From Zhengitettix transpicula (taxonomy: Eukaryota > Arthropoda > Insecta > Orthoptera > Tetrigidae), in NCBI GenBank assembly GCA_037074705.1, contig CM073594.1, positions 77,563,009-77,627,008 on the forward strand: a stretch of 64,000 bases of DNA, written 5' to 3'. Position 1 is the first letter of the stretch. The number at the start of each line of letters is the position of its first letter. Below, in pieces: positions 34,298 through 44,921 of this stretch. A model generated the notes under the pieces. That model saw nothing but the letters and a program-made list of their open reading frames with translations. It made no database searches and had not been told where the DNA came from. A program made the translations under genes and the position numbers.

Positions 34298-34865
34298 CGA
34301 TTCAATAAATGAAGTATCTGCGAGCTGTTTCCGGGGGAGGATAAAATTTACGGTATGTAACTTTCCAATTCAATTCGAGTGAAACTTCTAGACTCCGTTC
34401 CAAGCTGCGTCTTAAATGCTGATAAATATCGTATTATGCGTCCTTCTGTGAATGGGAGGGAATCGAGGCGTGAAATCTAGCATTAATCCAGTTCTCTGGA
34501 ACACGTAATAAACGCCGTAAAATGCTGATCCGAAATGGTCTATTCATTTTATGCCGCTAACGAATTTTCTGGGTTGTTTGGCCAGCGAGCTGAAGTAACT
34601 TCGTCCTGTCTATATTTGTCCTTGCAGAGTTAGTTGCACATTTAAAAACTTGTTAATTTGTCGTCCAAGGGCAGTACAATGCTCGCGGCTTTGGCAGTTT
34701 TCCCAGGCTGAAAGTAAACATCAGCCACAAGTAAATACGCCAACAACCTAGAGTGAATTTGCATTGCAAAAGAGCCATTTCGCGCAGAAGTTAATTTCGT
34801 CGTTCAAAGGAATTACGCTTAATAGAAATGGAAGCCAGTCGTTAAACTGCCTAAAACTGTGTCAA
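34298..34865. promoter_or_regulatory. Largest complex island near FoxB, candidate enhancer
   Basis: This stretch of over 500 bp, 2.0-2.6 kb 3' of the FoxB stop codon, has few long A/T runs and no useful frame. ATTTGCAT (34,757-34,764) is a perfect POU octamer, GTAAACA (34,714-34,720) is a forkhead core on the minus strand, and GCATTAATCCAG contains an Otx-type TAATCC. Position and site density make it the most plausible FoxB enhancer, by inference only. Confidence 0.4.
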
Positions 34866-35860
34866 TTCTCTGTGTATTGATTGTGTCGACTGACACATAG
34901 GCTTAGGCCTAATACGGTTAGGTTGCAAATGTGTTTCAGAAACAGATTTACGTAACTTGAATCGTAAGCCATAAAAATCATGATGTTAAATAATTATAAT
35001 TTTTTACAACGCGATAAAGAAGTGTAAAAAATTATTTGATTATAAAAACATACAGCATTTATACGAAATATAATTAAATAATTACAAATATTAAAGCTTA
35101 TAAATGACGACTTATTTTCTAACGATAATTATGAAGAAATATACATATTTTATTTCATATTGAAATTATCTGTTAAGTTACTTATGAATGGAAAATACAT
35201 AAAGTTTTCTAAATTAATTAACGTAGCTATACCTAAAATAAGTAGCTTTTTATTATTGAAAGTAAAGAATGCTAAAAAATACTGCGAAAATTCAGTGTCA
35301 ATTATACATTGCAGAAGTCGAAACCTAACTCAGAGCAAGATGTCGTAGAAACATTATTAAATAAATAAATTTACTCCATGCCCACAAAACCAAACGAGAC
35401 GTGACCAGCCGACTCCAATAATTCGTCATTAAATTATTAATATGGATATGAGGGATCGTACTTCAATAAATGATTCGTTATTTTATAAATTAAATTATAC
35501 AAATGCTACACATCGTTATTCAATAATTTTGTGATTTGTCGGATGATTTTAGGAAACTCATTAAGAATGCAGACATGCAAAACTTGAACACGAAAATGTA
35601 TCGGAATAAATTGATAATAGAAACGTAATATCACACCTATATAATTACTTGTGCAAAATTAAAATAATGCGAAATAAACATTCAGACAGTTGTCTAGTTA
35701 TTAGATATTTTGTTTATGAAATTAGAGCTAATTTTTTCAGCAGTAAAATATTTTATTCAAGTTTGCATATATTGAAGATATTTTTTATAATTAATATTTT
35801 TGTAGGTAATTCTTGCATTCATTTAAAAGTGTTTGGTTAATAAAAAATCATATAAGTAAT
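34866..35860. other. AT-rich non-coding DNA, nothing recognised
   Basis: Two short plus frames (35,160 and 35,649) are Ile/Lys/Phe-rich and chance-like. Confidence 0.4.
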
Positions 35861-35871
35861 TATTAAGTGAC

Positions 35872-36068
35872 TGTGTGTAATAAATTATCCTTCATTTAAT
35901 TAAGTAATGAAAATTACTCTTTATTCTACTTGAACTATATACTGCAAAACAAAAATAACGTGCAAGTAATTAAGGCATTCAAAGTCACTTTTGTGTAATA
36001 AATTATCTTTTCTTGTCCGTTTGTGAAAATTACTCTTTATTCTACTTGAACTTTATATTGCAAAATAA
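35872..36068 (+). repeat. Tandem duplication, two units about 118 bp apart
   Basis: GTGTGTAATAAATTATC...GAAAATTACTCTTTATTCTA...CTTGAACTATATACTGC at 35,872-35,950 recurs with minor changes at 35,990-36,068. It lies 0.8-1.0 kb past the FoxB stop codon, in a possible 3' UTR or downstream flank. Confidence 0.8.
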
Positions 36069-36655
36069 CGTTGCTTATTATTTCAGACAGCGACGGTCTA
36101 CAGAAAAATAAATAATTTAACTGCAAAAGTTAACGAATCTTAAACATTTTAATAACTGACGTATGTAAACTAGTGATGATGAACTACTGCAAGCAGAAAA
36201 AAAATGAAACTGAGTCATTAAAAATGGGACAGTTGTTGAAATGAACAGGAGAAGAAAGATGAGTTGCAATAAAACGCATTAGTTTTAAATAATGGTATTT
36301 ATTTCTTGCGACATTTAATATAAATAACACACTGATCACAGTCATTTATAAAACAATAGATAGCAATAAATCCGTGGAATGTCCTCAAATAAATTTTTAC
36401 TTAACATATTTTTTTGTACTATGACAATTATATTTTTGAAACAAAATGTTTGGATTATCATTCACGTAAAAACAGTAAATAAAGTCTTAGACTATTAATT
36501 TGAGAGATAAAGAAAGGAAACTAAAATTCTGGTAAAATAGAGAACAACATTCATATAAAGTTCTATAGAATGATATCGCGTTTGAAGTCTTTTTTCACAT
36601 AACATTGTTTGTGTTTCTGCTAGCAGTAGGCCTAACTCACGCATACGTCCGTCGA
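36069..36655. other. AT-rich DNA downstream of FoxB
   Basis: No feature recognised. A 94-residue minus frame at 36,495-36,779 lies just past the FoxB polyadenylation candidates, but it has no recognisable domain. Confidence 0.4.
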
Positions 36656-36659
36656 AACG

Positions 36660-36804
36660 TTTATTTACACTAACATTTTCATAGAAACAGCGTCCATTAT
36701 CGTAGAACGAGCAAATACGTTGACTGGGAAGCGAGAAGATTAGTAATTTTGAAATGAGACGAAAATAACGCTTTGGCATCTAGGTTATCTATTTGTTATT
36801 TAAT
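36660..36804 (-). terminator. FoxB: Candidate FoxB polyadenylation signals
   Basis: Read on the minus strand, a variant ATTAAA lies at 36,799-36,804, about 80 bp past the stop codon, and the first canonical AATAAA is at 36,660-36,665. In AT-rich DNA such hexamers are common by chance, so this only marks where a short 3' UTR could end. Confidence 0.25.
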
Positions 36805-36885
36805 AAATAGTGGAGGACGCGTTTGCTCGTGCTACGACCCGGCGTCGATGTGGTGACCCCGCGCAGAAGGGGCCACTGCCGCGGG

Positions 36886-37653
36886 TCAGACTGACCTCAA
36901 CGTGGGGCTGAACCTGAACACCGGGGCGGCGGCCTGCAGCTCGGGGTAGTAGGGCGGCGGCGGGGGTGGCGCGACCAGCCACGGGTGCACGTAGGCGGCG
37001 GGCGGCGGCGGGGGTGGAGCGGCGGCGTGGTGATGCAGATAGCACGTCGGCGTCGAATAGACGAAAGGAGACACGGGAACGACGGGGGCAACGGAGACGA
37101 CGGGTTTGTCCGGCGAGATGAGGCTCTCGATGGTGAAGTCGCGCTTTGGCCTTATCGCCGGTTGACTCGGCACCGTCGTCGCGGTCTCGGTTATGGGCGG
37201 CGGCGGTGGCGGAGGCGGCGGAGGAGGCGGCGGGGCTTGTGGGGGCGGCGCGAACATGAAGCGGTTGATGTTTGCGAGCGCCGCCAGCTCGTTCTCGAGG
37301 CGGTCCTTGTCTGTCTTGAGCAGCTTGAAGCGCTTTCTGCGCCGTAACAGAGAGCCGTTCTCGAACATGTCGAGGGCGGCGGGGTGCAGCGCCCAGTAGG
37401 CTCCCTTGCCGGGCCTGTCGGGCCGTCGCGGTATTTTGATGAAGCAGTCGTTGAACGAGAGGTTGTGCCGCAGGGAGTTCTGCCAGCGCTGCGTGTTGCG
37501 ACGGTAGTACGGGAATCGCTCCGTTATGAAGCGGTAGATGTCCGCCAACGGAAGCATCTTCTCGGGAGAGCTCCAGATGGCCATGGCCGTCAGCGAGATG
37601 TACGAGTAGGGCGGCTTCTGGTCGCCGTAGGACTCGCGGCTGGGTCGCGGCAT
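36886..37653 (-). CDS. FoxB: FoxB-type forkhead transcription factor (fd96C orthologue)
   Basis: Single uninterrupted 255-residue reading frame. It encodes a sequence-specific nuclear DNA-binding protein; in other animals FoxB acts in patterning of neuroectoderm and brain. Seen: the N-terminus begins [20 protein letters not shown], typical of FoxB and Drosophila fd96Ca/fd96Cb. The forkhead domain covers about residues 13-111, with recognition helix [19 protein letters not shown] (53-71) and the wing motif [12 protein letters not shown]. After the domain comes [10 protein letters not shown], then [11 protein letters not shown], also shared with fd96C. A run of about 14 prolines lies near 141-154. 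FTIESLI near 173-179 is an eh1-like Groucho-binding motif, implying repression. His/Ala/Pro-rich tracts fill the C-terminus. The start is supported by the conserved MPRPSR N-terminus. The length is close to fd96Cb and shorter than fd96Ca as I recall them. No intron is needed. Overlapping frames on the other strand are GC-rich shadows. Family assignment is very secure; one-to-one orthology is inference. Confidence 0.95.
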   Translation of the reverse strand: MPRPSRESYGDQKPPYSYISLTAMAIWSSPEKMLPLADIYRFITERFPYYRRNTQRWQNSLRHNLSFNDCFIKIPRRPDRPGKGAYWALHPAALDMFENGSLLRRRKRFKLLKTDKDRLENELAALANINRFMFAPPPQAPPPPPPPPPPPPPITETATTVPSQPAIRPKRDFTIESLISPDKPVVSVAPVVPVSPFVYSTPTCYLHHHAAAPPPPPPAAYVHPWLVAPPPPPPYYPELQAAAPVFRFSPTLRSV

Positions 37654-37785
37654 GGCTGGATGTCTCTCAAGCTACCATCGTATCGCGCTGCACCGTGGCG
37701 CGGCTACAACTGACCCGACTACCTGTCAGCCAGGTCTTCCCCCACTCTCGCCCGCGGGTGCCTCAATCCTGTTGGACAGCGTTGA

Positions 37786-37790
37786 CCAAT
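37786..37790. promoter_or_regulatory. FoxB: CCAAT box candidate upstream of FoxB
   Basis: The sequence GACCAATCA reads on the plus strand about 135 bp upstream of the FoxB start codon, followed by a GC-rich stretch GAGGCGTGTCC. Such sites bind NF-Y-type factors in either orientation. A five-base match is weak evidence on its own; the position within the CpG island is the only support. Confidence 0.25.
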
Positions 37791-37830
37791 CACAGAGAGG
37801 GAGAGGCGTGTCCAAGACGATGACGCCCTG

Positions 37831-39339
37831 CGCTCTCATAGGTCGCCACAAGTCGGGACTAGTTATTCGTTTGTTTGTGGGTACTAAATCTGACAGGTTG
37901 AACAAACTGACAAGGTTTTCTCTACAAGTATGGCGAAACACAACACACAAACACGGAGGCTAATCGACAGCGACATGCGGAGCTCGTTCGCTAATGTTTG
38001 AATATGAAATGATATACAGACAGCATATCATAGCCTTACGGCATTCATCATCGGCAACGTGTGACCAATCTTTGTATCTCGTTACTCTGCCGTTTGTAAA
38101 ACAACGGCACGCTTTTAATATTTCATAGAGTGATAAAATTTACGTTTAATATCGTTGGTGCTTTTCTCGCAACGTTTTCTACACTGCCTCGTGAACCCTG
38201 TTATTATATATGTATCATGGGAGATGTTGAAGTAATATATTACGAACGTTTAATCGTAATGTAAACTCTTATAAAATATAACGAAATCAAAATAAATGCC
38301 GATTTCTTGATAAGATACTTTTAAGGCCACAATAAAAACATAAGATTGGCACATTGAATGACTAGGCGTTGAAAATTGTGATAAAATTTAATTATGAATT
38401 TAGAGCTTTTCTGGTAGCTCTTTGAGTTCTTCACGGCCACAGTACACGTTACTTGATAAATAATAAACGGATTATAAAATATTACTTTCGTGTGGAACAG
38501 TTAATATAGTCGAAGCCTCTTTCGCTGTAACAGCCTCATCTCGGTTTTAAACATTGTTGGACATACTTAGTATAAAATTAATTCTTCTCACTCTATACTT
38601 TTGGTGCAATGCGGTCGTAATGAAGTACGTTCAGAAATGAAAATAAAATCGTTAATCGAATATTGACGTATAAAATAATTTGTAATATCTCGAGTTTATA
38701 ATATATATAATATATATTTTTTTCTTATTAGTACGTCTCAACAAATATTTGATACAAGAATTAATCATTTTTCTTTGATTACAAAGATTCCTTTCTACTT
38801 CACACCTGTTCTCTCGGGTTTTGTAATCCCATTAGTTTTATATTAATGTATTCCTACCTAGTATGATTACTGTTTTTCTTTGAACGCGTTTTCTATCATA
38901 GCCGACCTCTTCCGCCTCATTCCCATAACACCGTCTGTCGCTGACATGTTCTGTATAATATATACATGTAATTTTTGAACCAGTCTTCATACTTATTATA
39001 TATTCCCCTCGTCCGTTCTCCAAACTGTCCCTGCTTGAATGTACGCGTAACCTACTTTTATCACAAAAAATAAGCGGATCCAAGTCGTTATTACTGAATT
39101 GAAACCATTAATCATTTAAAATGTTGTTTAATATTTTCTCTGAATTTCATAAACTATGAACAATGTCTAGCTATATTGTTTCTTAAACTTTTTAGATGAA
39201 TACGACAGGAAGGTTAAAGCTTTTGCTTGTTTTTTTGTGTGGCAATGGTTTAAATAAAACTTTTTAAAGCTGATATTCTCAACCATTTATTATCTAAAAA
39301 TAATATGCGTTATTATAAATGTATGAATACAAACACATT
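37831..39339. other. Upstream flank of FoxB, non-coding
   Basis: Moderately AT-rich sequence with a short TATA-rich palindromic run near 38,700. An upstream exon of FoxB is not needed by the coding frame, but a non-coding 5' exon cannot be excluded. Confidence 0.4.
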
Positions 39340-39605
39340 AGTAAGAAGTAATTTATTAACAAAAAAACAAATATTATAAGGATTATTAGCACAAACGTTT
39401 CGTCCTCAATCAAGGAAATGCTAAGCAAAATTTATTTATACAACATTGCCTAATTAATGTATAATAGCAGAATTTTGGCGATGTATGGAAATGATTTATT
39501 CCATTTACCTGATGAAGTCCGAGATTGAGGTCGAAACGTAGTTCTAATGCTCATAATATTTTGTTACTAAATTATTTCTGACTAATTTATAATCATATTG
39601 AAGAC
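39340..39605. repeat. Inverted pair of hairpin-module repeats
   Basis: The left arm (minus) has CCTTGATTGAGGACGAAACG and TTTGTGC. The right arm (plus, about 39,508) has CCTGATGAAGTCCGAGATTG, then AGGTCGAAACGTAG and TTATTTCTGACTAATT. The right arm has the exact hammerhead box CTGATGA. Confidence 0.6.
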
Positions 39606-41414
39606 ACCTAAATATTTCTAGTTTGATCATTCCATGAACGTACATGTTGATTGATTATTTTCAAGTTCGGTAATAGTTTGCTTATATGCCACCATTAACC
39701 CACAAAAATCTACAGTACATTAATTTTAAGATTCTCAAAGTATGTAAATGTATTTGGATACTTTTGTTTAACTGCCAGAATTATTATAAAGAATTAAACC
39801 AAGACGAATTTTAACTGCTTGTCTAGTAATTTAGTAATTAATAATACTGATGGGGTATTTTCTAATAGAGATTCTTATAGATTTTTTTACACGTTCAACG
39901 TTTTTCTTTATCTGATTTTTGTTACGGTTACGTCATCTCATTATTTATACTTTGGAGTGAACTGAAATTCTCTCTGGAATATGAAAGTTACATGCGTTTA
40001 TTAATTCCAGATTTATGACAATGGGCATTGTTTACGAGTTAGTATTATGTTATTTGTCACCTGCTTAGTGAACACGTGTCTGGAAACAAGCTCTCCCCAT
40101 TTAGACAGTCTTGTTGAAAATTCCGGATGTGGTTTCCGTGGCGTAGACCGAGTCTTAAAGTAATCATGTCTTTGTTGTATGATTAACTGCAACGTGGATT
40201 CCAATTCCTTTCAACACTCCATTCTCCTGACGGATTCCTTCCAGCCTTTCTTCCGTGACATGATTTGGCATTATTTCTTCGCTGCCTACTATGCTGAAAA
40301 ACTCAACTGTGAAAATTAAATAAATTGTATTTTTAGAATATTGCCATACCGAACTCAGTTTGATAACGATAAATGCTATATTAATCGAAAAAATATATAA
40401 GCTAGCAATGTGAAATAAAAAATAATATTCTGGTGAATTATAAGCAACACAGTGAAAACTATATTTACTCCAGTCCATACGAATTGTAATGAGGTAACGA
40501 ACTTTTAGAAGCTTCTTTAGGTGATACAAACCCCATCATACTATCGCAACGTTATAGAAAAATGTTGTCCGAATATCTACCACTTCTATAATTAACCAAG
40601 TATTGTAGAAATACAGGGCAATGACAAGTTTATATTTCAAATAGGACCTAATAATAACAAATATGATACTTTCTATAATTAAGTTACCCTTTGCAGCTAA
40701 CAGAATTATATCAAGCATGAAAATGTTAAGGTATTAACATATATAATAAATTAAACTGGACTAAATTAGATAAGTAAATAACCAAAAAAAACAATATTAA
40801 GTGTTGAATTAAATACCACACAAATTTGCCTTGTTGCTTTCGTCAGGTGATTCAAAGAAGTCATAAGCCTGGAAGATAGAAACGGTAACAATTGACGAAA
40901 CGCCGTGGGTGAGTTGACAAATCCACCAGTTAACTGCTCCAGAATACTTTACTCAACAGCAATAAACGTTTAATCAATATATGCAATCATCATTAATAGA
41001 AACTAGCCTACTACGATTCAGCTCCTAGCAAAACAACTAACAATATGGTCTAGAAATTATTTGTATTTTGCTTCAAATAAATTGATTTTAATTTCCGTAA
41101 ACATTATTCTAATTTTTTAATAAAAAGTAGTATTATTATGAAAGCAAAATAATTCATTATTATATTCAAATTCTTCCCGTATCATAAATTTTAATAATAT
41201 GTTCGCCGACGAATTTACCAGTTTCCAATACACTTTTCAACCTTTAATTACTAAGATCACCCTGTTTTTCCTTTCCAATTCTTGAAATATTATTTTTACA
41301 CAATCCTAGATAGGCTATTAGTTATCGAGATTATTGCCAGACTGTCAAATTACTTGGTATACCAACTTTGAGGTGTGATACAGCTTACTAAAGCATACTT
41401 TTTTTATATAGGAA
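39606..41414. other. AT-rich non-coding DNA with one module remnant
   Basis: 40,800-40,865 (minus) holds CACCTGACGAAAGCAACAAG...GTGTGGTATTTAATTC, a divergent relative of the copy at 2,465. A 121-residue minus frame at 40,164-40,529 shows no recognisable family. Confidence 0.4.
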
Positions 41415-44400
41415 CTAGCTGGGTGCCCGGCGTTGCCCGAGATGTCATTTATCTATAACCATCCATAAGACTCCAATTTGCGCTATTTTTATGTAAAGCT
41501 CCTCGAACCCTATCCCTAAATGTGCTCACCTCCCATGCCGAAGGGGGATGAAGTCATTGACTAAATATATCGGCCGTTTTTACATGTTAGAAGATGACCA
41601 CCCCCACAAATATGCGATAATGAAAAAGAATGTATTCCACGCAAAAATCGGCCGATTACATTGTCTGAAAATTTATTCCCTCGCCCAACAACTCCCAAAC
41701 CCGTCGCGTTACCCAGGTTGTCACAATTAGATTATACGACATTCATAGTCTCGGAATTGATTCGATTCTCGGTTGTTTCTGCGGGATTTTATTTAACGTA
41801 CCTCCACCCCACCCCTAAGCTTGCTCCCCTCACACGGGTTAAATTATACACAAACAACATCGGTATAAATACTATCAAAGTAATTAACCCCAGGAAATAA
41901 TTATCGCAAATATCGACCGTTTAACATGTTTGAAATTTTTCACCCCCGACCACTCCCGCTTCGGGGACTTAAACGGTCAAGTTTAATGTCATAATTAAAC
42001 TCAGTGACAATCCTGATAGTTTCTGGTTTATTTTTATCTAATGCTACTTCCACGCAAACCCTTAAGGGTGCACCCTTCCTAGTCCGAAAGGGGTTGAAAT
42101 TACACACAGAGAACATGTAGGGAAATTTTATTAATCTAATTCATCCCGAAATATATTTAATTGACGAAAAAAAAGCCGGTCAACAAATCCCAACCCAGCC
42201 GATACCCACGCGTTGTCCAGATTGTCATAAATAAATTCAGGGACATCCATTACCTTCGATTTGACTCGAATCTCGGTTGTTTTCCCGTTATTTTCAAGGA
42301 AATCCCCTCCAGCACCACCCCTATCATGCCTACAAACAACATCGGTAGAAATACTATCAACGTCAATGGTCCCGGCATTTATTTATTCCACGCTAATATC
42401 GATGATTTAACATGTTAGAAAATTTCCATCCCATCCACTGCCGCCCATTGGGGCTAAATGGCCAATTTGATGCTATAATTGAACTGGACGACATCCATAT
42501 CCTTGGATTTGACTCCAATGTCGGTTGTATTCGCGTTATTTTATTGCAGCGTTCCTCCACCCAACACCTAAAAGTGCTCTACTGATAATACCGACCCGCT
42601 TCTGGGGGTGGTAGACGCGTCTCAGCCCAACAGTCGGTAGAAACACTATCAATATCTGTGACCCCTAAAAATATTTATCCGACGGAAATAACGACTGTTT
42701 TAGCGTGTTTAAATATTTCAACCCCCGTCCGCCCCCGCTTCTGGAGTTGGTAGACGCGTCTCACCTCGACAGTGTTGTTTTCCTGGTCGCAAAGAACCCG
42801 TGTACGAAATTCGGTGAAATTTGATCCACCGGTATAGACTTGTATTCTCCACCCCAAACCCTAAGGGTGCCCTTTTCCCAGGGTGTAGGGGATGAAAATT
42901 ATATTCTGAAAACATTGGTAGAAACTCCATAAATATGTTGGACCCCTAAAAATTATTATCCGACTAAAATATCGGCTGTTTTAGCATGTTCAGATATTTC
43001 CACTCCCGTCCACCCCCGCTTCTGGAGGTGGTAGGCGCATCTCACTCCGACAGTGTTGTTTTCCTGGTCGCAAAGAACCCGTGTACGAAATTTGGTGAAA
43101 TTTGCTCCAGCGGTGTAGATTTGTACTCTCCACCCCAAACGCTAGGGGTGTTCTTTCCCCAGGGTGTAGAGGTTGAAAATTATATTCAGATATCATCAGT
43201 GGAAAGACTATAAATATCTTTGACTCCTAAAAATATTTATCCGACTGAAATATCGACTGTTTTAGCATGTTCAAATATTTCCACCCCCGTCCACCCCCGC
43301 TTCTGGAGGTGGTAGGCGCGTCTCACCCCGACAGTGTTGTTTTCCTGGTCGCAAAGAACCCGTGTACGAAATTTGGTGAAATTTCCTCTAGCGGTGTAGA
43401 TTTGTACTCTCCACCCCAAACGCTAGGGATGTTCTTTCCCCAGGGTGTAGAGGTTGAAAATTATATTCAGATATCATCAGTGGAAAGACTATAAATATCT
43501 TTGACCCCTAAAAATATTTATCCGACTGAAATATCGACTGTTTTAGCATGTTCAAATATTTCAACCCCCGTCCACTCCCGCTTCAGGGGGTGGTAGGCGC
43601 GTCTCACCCCGATAGTGTTGTTTTCCTGGTCGCAAAGAACACGTTTACGAAATTTGGTGAAATTTGATCCACCGGTATAGATTTGTATTCTCCACCCCAA
43701 ACGCTAGGGGTGCTCTTTCCCCACGCTGTAGGGGATGAAAATTATATTCAGAAAACATCGGTAGAAACACCATCAATATCTTGGACCCCTAAAAATTATT
43801 ATCCGACTAAAATATCGGCTGTTTTAGCATGTTTAAATATTTCAACCCCCGTGCACCCCCGCTTCTGGGGGTGGTAGACATGTCTCACCCCGACAGTGTT
43901 TGTTTCCTGGTCGTAAAGAACACGTTTACGAAATTTGGTGAAATTTGCTCTACCGGTGTAGATTTGTATAACGAACATACAAACAAACATACAAACAAAC
44001 ATACATCCATAACCTTCGATTTGACTCCAAACTCGGTTGTATTCGCGTTATTTTTCTGTAAAGCAACTCCACCCCAAACCCTAAGGGTGCCCTTTCCCAG
44101 GGCGTAGGAGATGAATATTATATTCAGATAACATCGGTAGAAACACAATCAATATCTTTGACCCCGAAAATATTTATCCAAATCTAATACCTGCTGTTTT
44201 AGCATGATTAAGTATTTCAACCCCCGTCCACCCCCGCTTCTGGGGATGGTAGACGCGTCTCACCTCGACAGTGTTGTTTTCCTGGTCGCAAAGAACCCGT
44301 GTACGAAATTCGGTGAAATTTGATCCACCGGTATAGACTTGTATACCATAAATATCTTGGACCCCTAAAAAATATTATCCGACTAAAATATCAGCTGTTT

Positions 44401-44921
44401 CAGCATGTTTAAGTATTTCAACCCCCGTCCACCCCCGCTTCTGGGGTTGGTAGACGCGTCTGACCCCGACAGTGTTGTTTTCCTGGTCGCAAAGAACACG
44501 TGTACGAAATTTGGTGAAATTTGCTCCAGCGGTGTAGATTTGTATTCTCCACCCCAAACGCTAGGGTTGCTCTTTCCCCAGGGTTTAGGGGATGAAAATT
44601 ATATTCAGAAAACATCGGTAGAAACACCATCAATATCTTTGACCCCTAAAAATTATTATCCGACTAAAATATCGGCTGTTTTAGCATGTTTAAATATTTC
44701 AACCCCCGTGCACCCCCGCTTCTGGGGGTGGTAGACATGTCTAACCCCGACAGTGTTTGTTTCCTGGTCGTAAAGAACACGTGTACGAAATTTGGTGAAA
44801 TTTGCTCTACCGGTGTAGATTTGTATAGCGAACATACAAACATACAAACAAACATACAAACATACAAACATACAAACATACAAACATACAAACATACATA
44901 CACTCTTTTTTATTTATAAGA
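41415..44921 (-). mobile_element. Helitron-like element A (3,507 bp)
   Basis: On the minus strand the element starts TCTTATAAATAAAAAAGAGTG at 44,921 and ends GCCGGGCACCCAGCTAG at 41,415, followed by T. Helitrons start with TC, end in CTRR (here CTAG) and insert between A and T; all of these fit the tandem taken as a whole. A short GGC-AAC-GCC stem lies about 10 bases before CTAG, weaker than the usual hairpin. There are no terminal inverted repeats. The interior has a poly-ACATACAA stretch near the 5' end and an array of 281-bp repeats. No Rep/helicase coding was seen, so it is non-autonomous. The alternative is an RTE-type retroposon with a microsatellite end. Confidence 0.55.
42670..44826 (-). 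repeat. 281-bp internal tandem array of element A
   Basis: The phrase CTGTTTTAGCATGTT followed by GTCCACCCCCGCTTCTGG and TTTCCTGGTCGCAAAGAACC recurs. Unit anchors at 42,675, 42,956, 43,237, 43,518 and 43,799 are spaced exactly 281 bp, and 44,375/44,656 are again 281 bp apart. Because 281 is not divisible by three, the roughly 60-residue frames in every unit cannot be one long protein. Two units break into the CATACAAA microsatellite (near 43,975 and 44,828). Confidence 0.9.

Larger units (their letters stand above)
36820..37830. promoter_or_regulatory. CpG-rich island covering FoxB and its promoter
   Basis: Base composition changes abruptly from the surrounding AT-rich DNA to GC-rich DNA with many CG dinucleotides, then returns to AT-rich. 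The island covers the whole coding region and about 180 bp upstream of the start codon. Part of the GC content comes from Pro/Ala/His-rich codons. Retained CpGs suggest the locus is unmethylated in the germline, as is usual for developmental regulators; that is inference. No TATA box is evident just upstream. Confidence 0.6.

Noticed and set aside
36897..37713. Plus-strand and alternative minus-strand frames over FoxB (up to 120 residues)
   Set aside because: They are GC-rich shadows of the FoxB frame: glycine/arginine runs mirror the proline codons, and no independent similarity exists.
40164..40529. 121-residue minus-strand frame as a gene
   Set aside because: Composition is Ile/Phe/Tyr-rich in its first half, there are no recognised motifs, and it lies in AT-rich DNA where such frames arise by chance.
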